Of a DNA stretch of 64,000 nucleotides, positions 50,649-58,981 are shown piece after piece. The notes under the pieces are model-generated. The model was given only the letters and a program-made list of their open reading frames with translations, did not search any database and was not told the DNA's origin. The position numbers were made by a program, and so were the translations under genes. Origin of the DNA: Cyanobacteria bacterium SZAS LIN-3. Its GTDB lineage: Bacteria; Cyanobacteriota; Vampirovibrionia; Obscuribacterales; Obscuribacteraceae. The stretch spans positions 1 through 64,000 of the forward strand of contig JAFEAV010000008.1 in NCBI GenBank assembly GCA_018266215.1. Reading direction: 5' to 3'. Positions within the stretch are counted from its first letter, which is position 1, and each line of letters opens with the position of its first letter.

Positions 50649-52169
50649 TTATTTACTCGCGAGCAGGCTGAGAAGCTCTCCCCCGACATTAGTAATGTCG
50701 CCGGCTCCCACCGTCAAAAGCAGGTCGTCGGGCTGGAGGTGGGCCAGCAGTTGCGGCGCCAGGCTCTTTGCCGGGCCGGGCAGGTAGTGCTTGTTGGGAT
50801 GATTGAGGGCGGCTACAAAGCGCTCTGAATCAATGCCTTCGATCTTGCCGCCGCGGGCGATATATACATCGGCTATCAGGGCCAGATCGGCGTCGACAAA
50901 AGCCTGGGTAAATTCATCCCAGAGATCGCGCAGACGGGCTGGTTGGTGCGGTTGGAAGAGGCATACGACTCGACCTTTGCCGCGGTTCAAGCAGATGTAT
51001 TCTTTAGCGGCTTTCATTGTTGCCACCACTTCGGTCGGATGGTGGGCGTAGTCGTCGACGACGAGAATGCCCTTTTCCTCACCCAGTATCTGGAAGCGTC
51101 TGTCTACGCCGCGAAACTGCGTGATGGCCGCTGCTGCTTCGGGGAAGTTGCCGCCCAGCTCCATGGCCGTGGCGATAGCCGAAAGAGCGTTGAGCTTGTT
51201 GTGCTCGCCCGGTACTTTCAAATTGATTTCACCAAGCAGCTGATCGTGGTGGTATACCTTCATGGCGAAGCCCGGCATGTTGACATAGGTATAGTCAGCT
51301 TGTTGCCCGGACTGGTCCGGCCGTTTGCGGCGGGCGTAGGTGATCAGGCGACTGGACTTGGCCGCGTCGCTCTTGGCTTTGATTCTGTTGATCAGCCTTG
51401 CGCAACCGGCGTCATCACTGCAGATGATGCTCAACGCCTTGGTATTGTCGTAAAAGGTGGCCATTACATCGAGGATCTGATCGATGCCGCCGGGATAGTT
51501 TTCCAGGTGGTCGGGCTCGATGTTGGTGATGATCGACAGGTAGGGTGTCGAGCTTACGTGGGTGCCGTCCGATTCATCGGCCTCGGCTACGAAGTAGCCG
51601 CCTTTGCCCAGACGCGAGTTTGAACCGATATGGTGGAATATGCCACCAACGACAATACTGGGATCAAAATCACAGCTCAGCAGCACCTGGCCGACCATGG
51701 CGCTGGTAGTGGTTTTGCCGTGGGTGCCGGTGACGGCGATCATTTTGTCGTCTTTGGCGAGATAGGCCAGCAACTGCGAGCGGTGCCATATAGGAATGCC
51801 CTTGCGCTTCGCTTCTTCCAACTCGGGATTGCCGGCGGTGATGGCGGTGGAAACGATCAGCGCGCCCGCGTCTTTGAGATTGTGCGCTTCATGCCCAATA
51901 AATATGGTGGCACCCATGGCCTTGAGCTCATCGGTGATCGGGCTCTCCTGCTTGTCTGAGCCGGATACTGCCTTGCCCTTTTGCAGGAGCAGTCTGGCCA
52001 GAGCCGACATACCGATACCGCCGATACCCGCCAGATGCACGGGGCCGGCGATGTTGTCTAAGCTCACGGTGTGACTGGCGGTCAGAATATTCTCAGAAGG
52101 GGCGTTGGAGAAGGGGGTAATACTAGCCTGGGCAGGGTTGAAAGCGGCGGCGCCGGCAGATGGATCCAA
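50649..52169 (-). CDS. murC: UDP-N-acetylmuramate--L-alanine ligase
   Basis: 506 residues with a TTG start preceded by GAGG at six bases; no ATG exists before the conserved core. The three Mur ligase domains are clear: UDP-binding HLAGIGGIGMSALARLL (about 45-61), the ATP P-loop TGTHGKTTT (147-155), the EADESDGT segment and the C-terminal VVDDYAHHPTEV. It adds L-Ala to UDP-MurNAc in the cytoplasm. The first 40 residues are an Ala/Ser/Pro-rich extension not usual in MurC. It is the first gene of murC-murB-ddl; ftsQ and ftsZ, often nearby in other bacteria, are absent from the window. Confidence 0.95.
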   Translation of the reverse strand: MDPSAGAAAFNPAQASITPFSNAPSENILTASHTVSLDNIAGPVHLAGIGGIGMSALARLLLQKGKAVSGSDKQESPITDELKAMGATIFIGHEAHNLKDAGALIVSTAITAGNPELEEAKRKGIPIWHRSQLLAYLAKDDKMIAVTGTHGKTTTSAMVGQVLLSCDFDPSIVVGGIFHHIGSNSRLGKGGYFVAEADESDGTHVSSTPYLSIITNIEPDHLENYPGGIDQILDVMATFYDNTKALSIICSDDAGCARLINRIKAKSDAAKSSRLITYARRKRPDQSGQQADYTYVNMPGFAMKVYHHDQLLGEINLKVPGEHNKLNALSAIATAMELGGNFPEAAAAITQFRGVDRRFQILGEEKGILVVDDYAHHPTEVVATMKAAKEYICLNRGKGRVVCLFQPHQPARLRDLWDEFTQAFVDADLALIADVYIARGGKIEGIDSERFVAALNHPNKHYLPGPAKSLAPQLLAHLQPDDLLLTVGAGDITNVGGELLSLLASK

Positions 52170-52385
52170 GTTTATCCTCGCTGTGCTTACAGTTTGAGAT
52201 TGGCACTATGACTGGTAAATGCCCGGCGGGATATATTTTTTGCATATTTTTGAAATATGCGGAGTCATCCATATCGGGCACTACGACTGGCTTTCGAGCG
52301 AAAACGTCAAATCAGCCGTCACCAAATATAGCTTGAACAGCCATAAAAAGAAACAGACTAATTTGTTTAGAGACCCGATTGAAGC

Positions 52386-52658
52386 TTATTTCTTAGCGGA
52401 AACTGTGCTCAGTTTTTTGGCCAAGCGTGATTTTCTTCTGTTGGCCGCGTTCTTGTGCAGGACGCCTTTGGCCACGGCCTTATCGATTACCGAGTAAGCC
52501 TGATGCAACGCTGTTGCGGCATCGGCGGGCTTGGCGGCATCAATGGCTTCTTCCACCTTGGTGCGGGCGGTGCGCATGTTTGATTTCCAAAAGCGGTTAC
52601 GCACACGGTTGCGCTCTGCGACTACGACTCTTTTGATAGCTGACTTGATGTTAGGCAC
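52386..52658 (-). CDS. rpsT: 30S ribosomal protein S20
   Basis: 90 residues. S20 binds 16S rRNA in the small subunit. The start is a GTG at 52658 because the family begins M-P-N-I-K-S-A-I-K-R and GGAAG lies five bases upstream; an upstream in-frame codon would add four residues not seen in S20. The sequence is basic and helical with the expected KSNMRTARTKV and GVLHKNAANRRKSRLAKKL motifs. A GTG start on S20 also fits known weak-start regulation in other bacteria. It is a single gene with its own promoter, 216 bases upstream of murC in the same direction. Confidence 0.95.
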   Translation of the reverse strand: MPNIKSAIKRVVVAERNRVRNRFWKSNMRTARTKVEEAIDAAKPADAATALHQAYSVIDKAVAKGVLHKNAANRRKSRLAKKLSTVSAKK

Positions 52659-52697
52659 GATTACTTCCAACCACTTATATATATTAAACGAGCCAGA

Positions 52698-52706
52698 ATT
52701 CTAGCA
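52698..52706 (-). promoter_or_regulatory. Extended -10 promoter of rpsT
   Basis: On the minus strand TGC-TAGAAT forms an extended -10 box 40 bases before the rpsT GTG start. No good -35 hexamer is visible, as is common with extended -10 promoters. Confidence 0.45.
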
Positions 52707-52778
52707 CATGCCTGATTACGGGGCGCTAAATGAGGCTCAGCTGTTTATCAAGAGCTTAATAAAGTCTGGTTAATAAGC

Positions 52779-52806
52779 AAAAAGCCCGCTGCTGGAGCGG
52801 GCTTTT
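52779..52806 (-). terminator. Rho-independent terminator
   Basis: An 11-bp perfect stem (52780-52790 with 52796-52806, core GCCCGCT) with a five-base loop; on the minus strand it is followed by TTTTT. It lies about 50 bases after the stop of the minus-strand gene at 52857. The plus-strand side ends in TTTT, so it may work weakly in both directions. Confidence 0.85.
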
Positions 52807-52856
52807 CAAGAGTTTTGCAGTGATGCCCCAGTGGCTCCGAGCTGATGGGCTCTGGC

Positions 52857-53225
52857 CTATTTGCCGACGTGCTGGTCGAAGGAAGGAGTTCTTTCTTTGA
52901 AGAAGTCCATGCTGGCCTTCATGCCTTCAGCGGCGGCCCTGATGCCCTCGGGGCTGTTTGATATCGACGCCGTCAACGACTTGATATTGGCGTTGGCAGT
53001 GTCCAGTCCCTGCTGCGGAGGCACGTTCATGCGGTCTTGCACGGCCTGGCTTTCACCGGAATAATCCGGGGCGGCGTCCTTGACCTGCGCTACTTTAGCG
53101 GCCTGTTGTTCGACGTTTTCTACCTTGGTTGGCATCGGCTGAGTAGCATCGGACAAGAGCCTGGAAGCGGTATCGTCGCTGCCTGTGTTCTTGGCTTCGT
53201 GTTTCTCGAATCTATTATCGCCCAT
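52857..53225 (-). CDS. Hypothetical small hydrophilic protein
   Basis: 122 residues, rich in Ala, Gln, Asp and Lys, without signal peptide, membrane segment or Cys. It is probably helical or partly disordered (begins MGDNRFEKHEAKN; the C-terminal half NSPEGIRAAAEGMKASMDFFKER is strongly helical). I recognise no family. It is followed by a strong terminator and preceded by a region with repeated ACTGGT words, so it appears to be a separately controlled single gene. Confidence 0.6.
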   Translation of the reverse strand: MGDNRFEKHEAKNTGSDDTASRLLSDATQPMPTKVENVEQQAAKVAQVKDAAPDYSGESQAVQDRMNVPPQQGLDTANANIKSLTASISNSPEGIRAAAEGMKASMDFFKERTPSFDQHVGK

Positions 53226-53504
53226 GATGTTTAACCTATTTCTCCTGCAAACCAGTCGTACTGGTTTCTACTGGTATATGCCAGATGTAGTAATAAACTC
53301 CCAACCGCCGACTGGTACTTTCGACTCGAACTATGTGTCTTTTGAAGGGGGCTTCGTCGGTCACACTTGTCCTATAGCTAACGTTATCCCGCCCGTTGGG
53401 ACTCGTCAATGTGGTTTCTACGTAGTGAGCCGAAAATCGTTGCTGGGTAAAGGTTTTCGGGCTGGGGGAGATTATTTTAAGCTGTCAGCAGGTCGTTTCT
53501 TGGC
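53226..53504. other. Intergenic region with repeated ACTGGT motif
   Basis: About 280 bases between two minus-strand genes. An inverted repeat (AAACCAGT at 53249-53256 and ACTGGTTT at 53260-53267) lies about 25-40 bases upstream of the 122-residue gene, with two further ACTGGT copies at about 53270 and 53311. Its location suits an operator over that gene's promoter or leader. Nothing else stands out. Confidence 0.4.
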
Positions 53505-54920
53505 TTAGTTGCTGACTTTCCAGTCAAATTTATAGCGAATCTGCACCTTCTTGGGAGCACCCTTGGGCAGGGGGCCCAGAGGCGAGGCATCGGCCAGGGC
53601 CTTGAGCGCCGACTGGTCAATCGTGGGGTTGCCGCTGCTCTCTACAATCTCCGGTTCGACTATGCGCCCATCCCTTTGTATAGAGAAGACCGCGACCACG
53701 GTTTTCTGGTCCAGACCCCTGGGGGGCGACCATTTACCCTGGATGGTCTTCTTCATCATTGCCATATAAGGAGCGAAATCAACTTCCTGTTCCGAGGCCT
53801 GGTCGTCCTCCTCTTCTTCCTGCCTTTCCCGCTCCTCCTGCTCTTCCTGAGCTTTTTTCATCTGACTGAGTTTCTGGGAGGTGGAGCCCGATTTTTCCAG
53901 CTGGGTCAGATGCGCCGCCAGCGCCGGGTCGGTCTGGGCTATGGCCGATATCGGTTTGCCGATTTTGACCGAGGCCATGCTGTTGGGGTTTTTCACCGCC
54001 AGGCCCAGGGGTATCTTGGCCAGCTCGGCATTGTCCGGGGCCACCCAGAGCATAGGGTGGGAATGATAATTGTCACCCTGGGCCGGGGGCAGGCTGGCCA
54101 GGGTCTGGCTGACATATCCGGCCACGGCCTCGAGCGGCAGGGCGCCGCCGCCGGCCTTGAGTCCCTCGCAGAGGTATTCGACAAAGTAGGATGTGCGGGT
54201 ATTTGGATCATCGAGGGAGCCTAGAGCTCGTTCGTCGGCGCTGATTATGGTGGCCCCGGTCTTCTTGCCGATTGATTCAAGCAGGGAGCCAAAGCCATAA
54301 GGGAAATTTTTGGCGCTGTCGGCCGTGGGACTGAGATCGAGCAGGGCGACAATGTTTTTGCACTGGGTGCGGCGGTGCACCTCGCCCAGGACCGATGAGA
54401 GCGAAGTGGCACTGGTCTCTTTGCTGGCCAGTGTGCTCTCCTGCGTCAACATGAGCAAATCGCTGGCGTCATCGCTTGGTGCAAAGCGCAGACAGAAATA
54501 GAGGACGATCATGTCGTTGGGCAGCGCTTTTTTGCTGAGCCAGTTGCTCCATGTGGCGTCACTTACGGCATCCTTAGTGACTTTGTCCTCGGTGACGACC
54601 AGGACATGGTCCTGTGGGAAATGGCCGGCGGCTGGGTCACAGAAGCTCTCACTGAGGGTGAGCACATTGCGCGAGGCATACTTTATAGGTTTGATGGCCG
54701 GGTCTTGATAGTGACCGACGCCAAAGACCACTGCCCATTTATCGCGGATGGTGAGGGGCGCGACCTTGACCGGCTTGGCATGGTTTTCGGTTTTAGCCGG
54801 TGCCGCGTTTTTTTTTGCCGCGCCGACATCGGCACCCTGAGCGGCGATTGCCGGGGCTGTTGAGGCGAGCGCCAGAGTCACCATATAAGAAAGGATTGGT
54901 TTGCTCAAAAGTTTAGCCAT
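53505..54920 (-). CDS. Inactive caspase-like domain fused to TonB C-terminal domain
   Basis: 471 residues with a signal peptide (about 1-27, ending AIAAQ). Residues about 58-305 follow the caspase/metacaspase (peptidase C14) plan: KWAVVFGVGHYQDPAIKPIKYA, then DHVLVVTEDKVTKDAV and NDMIVLYF. At 141-146, where YFxGHG should carry the catalytic His, it reads YFCLRF; at 193-198, where the D-[AS]-C-H-S-G Cys is expected, it reads LLDLSP. Both catalytic residues are lost. A highly charged coiled stretch (about 350-378, Glu/Gln/Arg) leads to a TonB C-terminal-like domain (about 382-468: IQGKWSPP, VVAVFSIQRDGRI, IDQSALKAL). It probably acts as an extracytoplasmic binding protein. No ExbB/ExbD is nearby. 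Confidence 0.75.
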   Translation of the reverse strand: MAKLLSKPILSYMVTLALASTAPAIAAQGADVGAAKKNAAPAKTENHAKPVKVAPLTIRDKWAVVFGVGHYQDPAIKPIKYASRNVLTLSESFCDPAAGHFPQDHVLVVTEDKVTKDAVSDATWSNWLSKKALPNDMIVLYFCLRFAPSDDASDLLMLTQESTLASKETSATSLSSVLGEVHRRTQCKNIVALLDLSPTADSAKNFPYGFGSLLESIGKKTGATIISADERALGSLDDPNTRTSYFVEYLCEGLKAGGGALPLEAVAGYVSQTLASLPPAQGDNYHSHPMLWVAPDNAELAKIPLGLAVKNPNSMASVKIGKPISAIAQTDPALAAHLTQLEKSGSTSQKLSQMKKAQEEQEERERQEEEEDDQASEQEVDFAPYMAMMKKTIQGKWSPPRGLDQKTVVAVFSIQRDGRIVEPEIVESSGNPTIDQSALKALADASPLGPLPKGAPKKVQIRYKFDWKVSN

Positions 54921-55523
54921 GAATAATTTCGTAGAGTTTAACTGGTGCCCTAGAGTTTAGCGCTTTTCTGTCGGCGAGCAGCTAGGCATTGGCGCTTCCA
55001 AAAAGCAAGTGTGCTTGTCTAAACTGGCTGCCATGCGGCTCTATATCTGTTTGGCTGCTGAAAATTGTTCTTTTCATATCGCAGCTAGGCAATGCATGCC
55101 TATCAATCGGATTTTTGTCTGCGCTCCGGATATGGCTTGTATAGTGCATCTCCGCCCGGCAATTAAAAGTCGCATTGCGCATATAGAAAATCGTCGGATC
55201 ACACAACCCGGGTACTATTGTGTAAATTGAAGTATCTTTTAGGGGGCGCTCGGCAAGCCCGTTTTGGGACTTGGATACTTTGGACCGCACCTCACGAACT
55301 ATTGATGGACGGTGGAGAGAAGGTTTTTGTCGCGATACAAGGGTGAGCATCTCAGTTATTGAATTAAATTACATACAGCTGTAGATAACCTGTAGAAAAC
55401 TTTTGAAGTCAAGTGTAAATCGTATATATCCACGGCAAAAATAAAATGCTCTAATGCTTGTCTGTGCGTGCATCTTGACCAGTGGTCCGAGTTTCTTACA
55501 GAAAAAAATAGAGGGATGCCAAG
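54921..55523. other. 600-base intergenic region, AT-rich near rsmI
   Basis: It lies between divergent genes and is the longest gap in the window. A 122-codon minus frame (54982-55350) has no ribosome binding site or recognisable content, so it is not called. Around 55377-55400 there are two close CTGTAGA words (CTGTAGATAA and CTGTAGAAAAC), whose complements resemble DnaA boxes with one and two changes from TTATCCACA. The last 170 bases are AT-rich and presumably hold the rsmI promoter. Confidence 0.4.
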
Positions 55524-56384
55524 GTGTCGGGAAAGTTGTTCATAATCGGTACTCCGATAGGCAATCTCGAAGACATATCTATGCGAGCGATAAATGCTCT
55601 AAGAGAATGCGATTTGATATTGGCTGAAGATACTCGCGTGTCGATTAAGCTCCTCAATCATTTCGAGATTAAGAAGAAGATGTTGAGCTGTCACAAATTC
55701 AACGAGAGCGAGCGTCTCGGACTGCTTGAAAGGGCCAGCGCCGACGGGCAGAGTCTGGCACTTATATCAGACGCCGGCATGCCGCTTGTCAGCGACCCCG
55801 GCCACCCCATTGTCCAGAGTGCCATTGAGCTCGGTATGACGATTGTGCCGATAGCCGGGCCGTCGGCTTTTTTGCTGGCCCTGGTGGGCTCCGGTATGGC
55901 TCTTGATGCCTTCGTTTTTGAGGGCTTTTTGCCTGACAAGTCCGCCGAGCTGGAGAAAAAATTTCGCCGCCTGAGCCGTGAAGAGCGCACCATGGTTTTT
56001 TACGTCTCTCCTCACAAGCTCGAGCGTTCCCTGGCTGCCCTCAGTCAGCAGTTGGGTGAGCGCAAGGTCTGTCTCGCTCGTGAGCTGACCAAGTTTTACG
56101 AAGAGTTTGATCGCGGCACCAGCGCCAGTCTGCTTGCAAAATATAGCGAGCAGGAGGTGCGCGGCGAGTGCGTCCTGGTAGTGGAAGGCTATAAGCCCGG
56201 TCCGGCCGAGGATATGTCCGACTGGCAGGAAGACGAGGAGAAGCGACAGAGGGTACTGACTTTTGTCGCCGAGATGACCGCCGCCGGTTTGAAACTGTCA
56301 AAGGCCTGTGCTCTGGCGGCTGAGGAATTCTCGCTGGCCAAGGCTGATATATACAAGGCTTCCCTTGCCAACCACGGTCAGTAG
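55524..56384 (+). CDS. rsmI: 16S rRNA (cytidine-1402 2'-O)-methyltransferase
   Basis: 286 residues with a GTG start (GAGGG eight bases upstream). It uses S-adenosylmethionine to methylate the ribose of C1402 in 16S rRNA, tuning decoding fidelity. The tetrapyrrole-methylase-like fold is clear: LFIIGTPIGNLEDISMRA, LAEDTRVSIKLLNHF, LISDAGMPLVSDPGHPIV and IAGPSAFLLALVGSG. The C-terminal region (about 215-286) holds the usual helix rich in Lys and Ala. It is the first gene of a plus-strand series with a PilZ gene, uppP, a PhyH gene and a TPR gene, spaced by 0-45 bases. Confidence 0.95.
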   Translation: MSGKLFIIGTPIGNLEDISMRAINALRECDLILAEDTRVSIKLLNHFEIKKKMLSCHKFNESERLGLLERASADGQSLALISDAGMPLVSDPGHPIVQSAIELGMTIVPIAGPSAFLLALVGSGMALDAFVFEGFLPDKSAELEKKFRRLSREERTMVFYVSPHKLERSLAALSQQLGERKVCLARELTKFYEEFDRGTSASLLAKYSEQEVRGECVLVVEGYKPGPAEDMSDWQEDEEKRQRVLTFVAEMTAAGLKLSKACALAAEEFSLAKADIYKASLANHGQ

Positions 56385-56429
56385 TCATCCTCTTATAATG
56401 CGATAATTTATTGCAGAGGTGCTGATTGA

Positions 56430-57215
56430 GTGTTCGAGCCCGGCAAGATTTTAAAAGTCAAAGTGGAGATTGCTCCGGGCAATTTTGGCTTCGGCCGTGC
56501 CACCATTGTCGACCGCCAGGGCAGCCAGCTCATAATTCAGATCAAAACCAGAGAGGGCAATAAGCTTTTTCCTAAAGGCACGCGCCTGTGGTTTACCAAC
56601 GATTCACCTAAGGTGACATTTAATGGGATGTGGGCGGCAAGTATCGCCGGCACTCAGTTGATGCAGGGCAAAACCATGCTCCTCTGCACCGCGCCCAAAC
56701 ATGAACCACTGGCGCAGAAACGCGGCTGGCCGCGCGTGGAGATCGAACTGCCGGTGCGTCTCTCCCGCATGGCCGCAACTGAGCCGAAAAACCGCGATTT
56801 CGACTGCGTTACCGCCGACCTTTCGCGCTCGGGGTTGACCCTGGAGATCGCCGATGATGTCTCGCAAAATTTTGAGGCCGGCGAAGAAGTGTCGCTGGTG
56901 ATTCACTCTAAAGAGCTTGATATAGCCGTGGCCGCGCGTATCATTCGCGTTGACAAACACTGGATCGCCAATAAGACCGTTCTCGGTCTTGAATTTATAA
57001 ATCTTGAGTCGCCCGGACAGGAGGAGCTCGACCGCGTGCTCGTGCCACTTGGCGGCAGACCCCGCAATCCCGAGCTGGAAGAAAAAGCCAGACAGGCGAT
57101 GGGTGGTGGCATGGCTAGCTGGTCCAAGACGGTTAAGCCGGGCGGCGACGACAGCAGTAATCGCTTTGCTTTCTTCGAAGGCCAGGACGATTCAGACGAA
57201 AATGATGAGCAGTAA
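56430..57215 (+). CDS. PilZ-domain protein
   Basis: 261 residues with a GTG start. An N-terminal domain (about 1-88, strand-rich, like the YcgR-type flanking domain) precedes a PilZ domain (about 95-205). The c-di-GMP binding residues are present: R-x-x-x-R as R98-G-W-P-R102 and the D-x-S-x-x-G motif at 130-135. It therefore most likely binds c-di-GMP and changes the activity of a partner in the cytoplasm. A Gly/Asp/Glu-rich disordered tail ends it. It lies between rsmI and uppP, 18 bases before the latter. Confidence 0.85.
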   Translation: MFEPGKILKVKVEIAPGNFGFGRATIVDRQGSQLIIQIKTREGNKLFPKGTRLWFTNDSPKVTFNGMWAASIAGTQLMQGKTMLLCTAPKHEPLAQKRGWPRVEIELPVRLSRMAATEPKNRDFDCVTADLSRSGLTLEIADDVSQNFEAGEEVSLVIHSKELDIAVAARIIRVDKHWIANKTVLGLEFINLESPGQEELDRVLVPLGGRPRNPELEEKARQAMGGGMASWSKTVKPGGDDSSNRFAFFEGQDDSDENDEQ

Positions 57216-57233
57216 AAAAAAGGAAATGGAAAC

Positions 57234-58076
57234 ATGGCGCATCCGGTGATTACTCTAGTCGAGGCCGTTGTTCTGGGCGTTGTACAGGGTCTGACTGAGT
57301 TTTTACCTATTAGCTCCACCGCCCATTTGCGTGTGGTGCCGGCTTTGTTTCACTGGGACGATCCCGGGACTGCCTTTTCGGCGGTCATACAACTGGGCTC
57401 GGTGGTGGCGGTGCTCGCTTATTTTTATAAGGATATTCTGGAAATCGGCGGCGGTGCCCTGCGTGGTATCAAAGCGCAGGATTTTGGTTGCCGTGATGTG
57501 CGCCTTGCCGGCGCGATAGTGATTGGCACCATTCCCGTTTGTGTCCTCGGACTTTTGCTCAAAGGGCTGCTTGAGCAGGACGGCTCGCCATTGCGCGGAT
57601 TGCCTGTAGTGGGTGTCGCTTCAATTGGCATGGGCCTGCTCTTGCTCCTGGCCGAAAAACTGGCCAAGCATCAGCGTTCGATTGATGATATGGGCGCGCG
57701 CGACGGTTTTTTTGTCGGACTCGGTCAGGCTATGGCGCTTATTCCTGGATGTTCGCGCTCTGGTTCAACTTTGACCGCCGCTCTTTTCATGGGTATGAAG
57801 CGCGCCGACGCCGCGCGATTCAGTTTCCTCCTGGGTATCCCGGCCGTTACTCTATCCGGTTTGCTTGAGCTTTATCATCTGTATAAAGAGGGAATGCAGG
57901 ATGTGAGCGTGACCAGTCTGGCTCTGGGTCTTGTGGCCTCGCTTGTGGTCAGTTATCTGGCCATTGCCTGGTTGATGAAATATTTACAGACACACTCCAC
58001 CTGGCTATTTGTAATTTATCGCCTCATATTTGGTATCACTGTACTGGTCCTCTCTTCGATGGGTATCATCGGCTGA
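57234..58076 (+). CDS. uppP: Undecaprenyl-diphosphatase
   Basis: 280 residues with about eight TM segments. UppP (BacA) removes a phosphate from undecaprenyl diphosphate, regenerating the lipid carrier for peptidoglycan and other glycans and giving some bacitracin resistance. Both signature motifs are intact: EAVVLGVVQGLTEFLPISS... (about 10-32) and PGCSRSGST (171-179), with the catalytic Glu, Ser and Arg residues. A ribosome binding site (AAGGAAATGG) precedes the ATG. The position beside PilZ and rsmI genes suggests co-transcription; it complements the murC-murB-ddl genes a few kb away. Confidence 0.95.
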   Translation: MAHPVITLVEAVVLGVVQGLTEFLPISSTAHLRVVPALFHWDDPGTAFSAVIQLGSVVAVLAYFYKDILEIGGGALRGIKAQDFGCRDVRLAGAIVIGTIPVCVLGLLLKGLLEQDGSPLRGLPVVGVASIGMGLLLLLAEKLAKHQRSIDDMGARDGFFVGLGQAMALIPGCSRSGSTLTAALFMGMKRADAARFSFLLGIPAVTLSGLLELYHLYKEGMQDVSVTSLALGLVASLVVSYLAIAWLMKYLQTHSTWLFVIYRLIFGITVLVLSSMGIIG

Positions 58077-58093
58077 TTCCTGGTTCTTTATAG

Positions 58094-58981
58094 GTGGCTG
58101 AATTGCCGGCAAGCAAATACAGTGTCGATCAAATAGTCGAACAGCGTGCCAGGCGGGCGGTTGATGATGCCGCCATCGCCGCTTATCAGAAAGACGGTGC
58201 CATCTGTCTCAAGCAATTGCTTAATGCTGATGAAATCGCTTTGCTTAGAGAAGGGATCGAGATTAATCTGGCCGCCCTGAGCGAGCGCGCTAAGGTAGCC
58301 AGCGCCAAAGATGATCCTGGCTTTTTTGTGGAAGACTTTTGCAACTGGCAGCGCATCGAGCAGTATGAAAAAGTCGCTCTTGCCTCGCCTCTGCCTGTGG
58401 TGGCGGGACTTTTGATGGAAAGTGATAGTGTGCGCTTCTATCATGACCATATGCTGGTAAAAGAACCTTACACCAGGCAGGCTACGCCCTGGCACCAGGA
58501 CCAGCCCTACTACAATATCGACGGCCGACAAAACTGCAGTTTCTGGATAGCTGTTGATCCCGTGCCTAAAAAACAGAGTCTGGAATTCGTCGCCGCTTCG
58601 CATCTTGGTCCCTGGCTTATGCCTCGCTCATTTCTGGACAATCAGGCGAAGTGGTTCCCCGACGGCAGTCTGACCGAACTGCCTAAAATTAACGATGCAC
58701 GCGATCAGTTTCCGATAATCAGCTGGGAAATCGCTCCCGGTGATGTTGTTTGCTTCCATATGCTGACTTTGCACAGCTCAAGCGGTGTGGAAGGAGGCAG
58801 ACGGCGAGTTTTTTCGGTTCGCTATCTGGGCGACGACATCACCCATGCACCCAGGCAATGGGTGACATCACCCGAGTTTAAGGGCCTTGACCGGGAGCTC
58901 GCGGCAGGCGCGCCGATGAATCATGAGCTTTTCCCGCTTGTCTGGCGCAGGGAGGCCCAACACCAGGTATTAAAGCTATGA
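58094..58981 (+). CDS. Phytanoyl-CoA dioxygenase (PhyH)-family protein
   Basis: 295 residues with a GTG start. It has the double-stranded beta-helix of Fe(II)/2-oxoglutarate oxygenases of the PhyH group: the H-x-D iron ligands at His134 and Asp136 (TPWHQDQPY), a distal His at 227 (MLTLHSSSGV) and Arg residues at about 236-238 for 2-oxoglutarate. It should hydroxylate a small molecule or lipid; the substrate cannot be told. It follows uppP by 17 bases, and its stop overlaps the ATG of the TPR gene (ATGA), so those two are translationally coupled. Confidence 0.85.
   Translation: MAELPASKYSVDQIVEQRARRAVDDAAIAAYQKDGAICLKQLLNADEIALLREGIEINLAALSERAKVASAKDDPGFFVEDFCNWQRIEQYEKVALASPLPVVAGLLMESDSVRFYHDHMLVKEPYTRQATPWHQDQPYYNIDGRQNCSFWIAVDPVPKKQSLEFVAASHLGPWLMPRSFLDNQAKWFPDGSLTELPKINDARDQFPIISWEIAPGDVVCFHMLTLHSSSGVEGGRRRVFSVRYLGDDITHAPRQWVTSPEFKGLDRELAAGAPMNHELFPLVWRREAQHQVLKL

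Noticed and set aside
49870-51959. Long plus-strand frames (305, 226 and 109 codons) opposite murB and murC
   Set aside because: murB and murC are unambiguous with all catalytic motifs; the opposing frames are shadows.
54982-55350. 122-codon minus-strand frame in the gap before rsmI
   Set aside because: There is no ribosome binding site, the composition is unlike the neighbours and no motif is visible. It cannot be excluded but is not supported.
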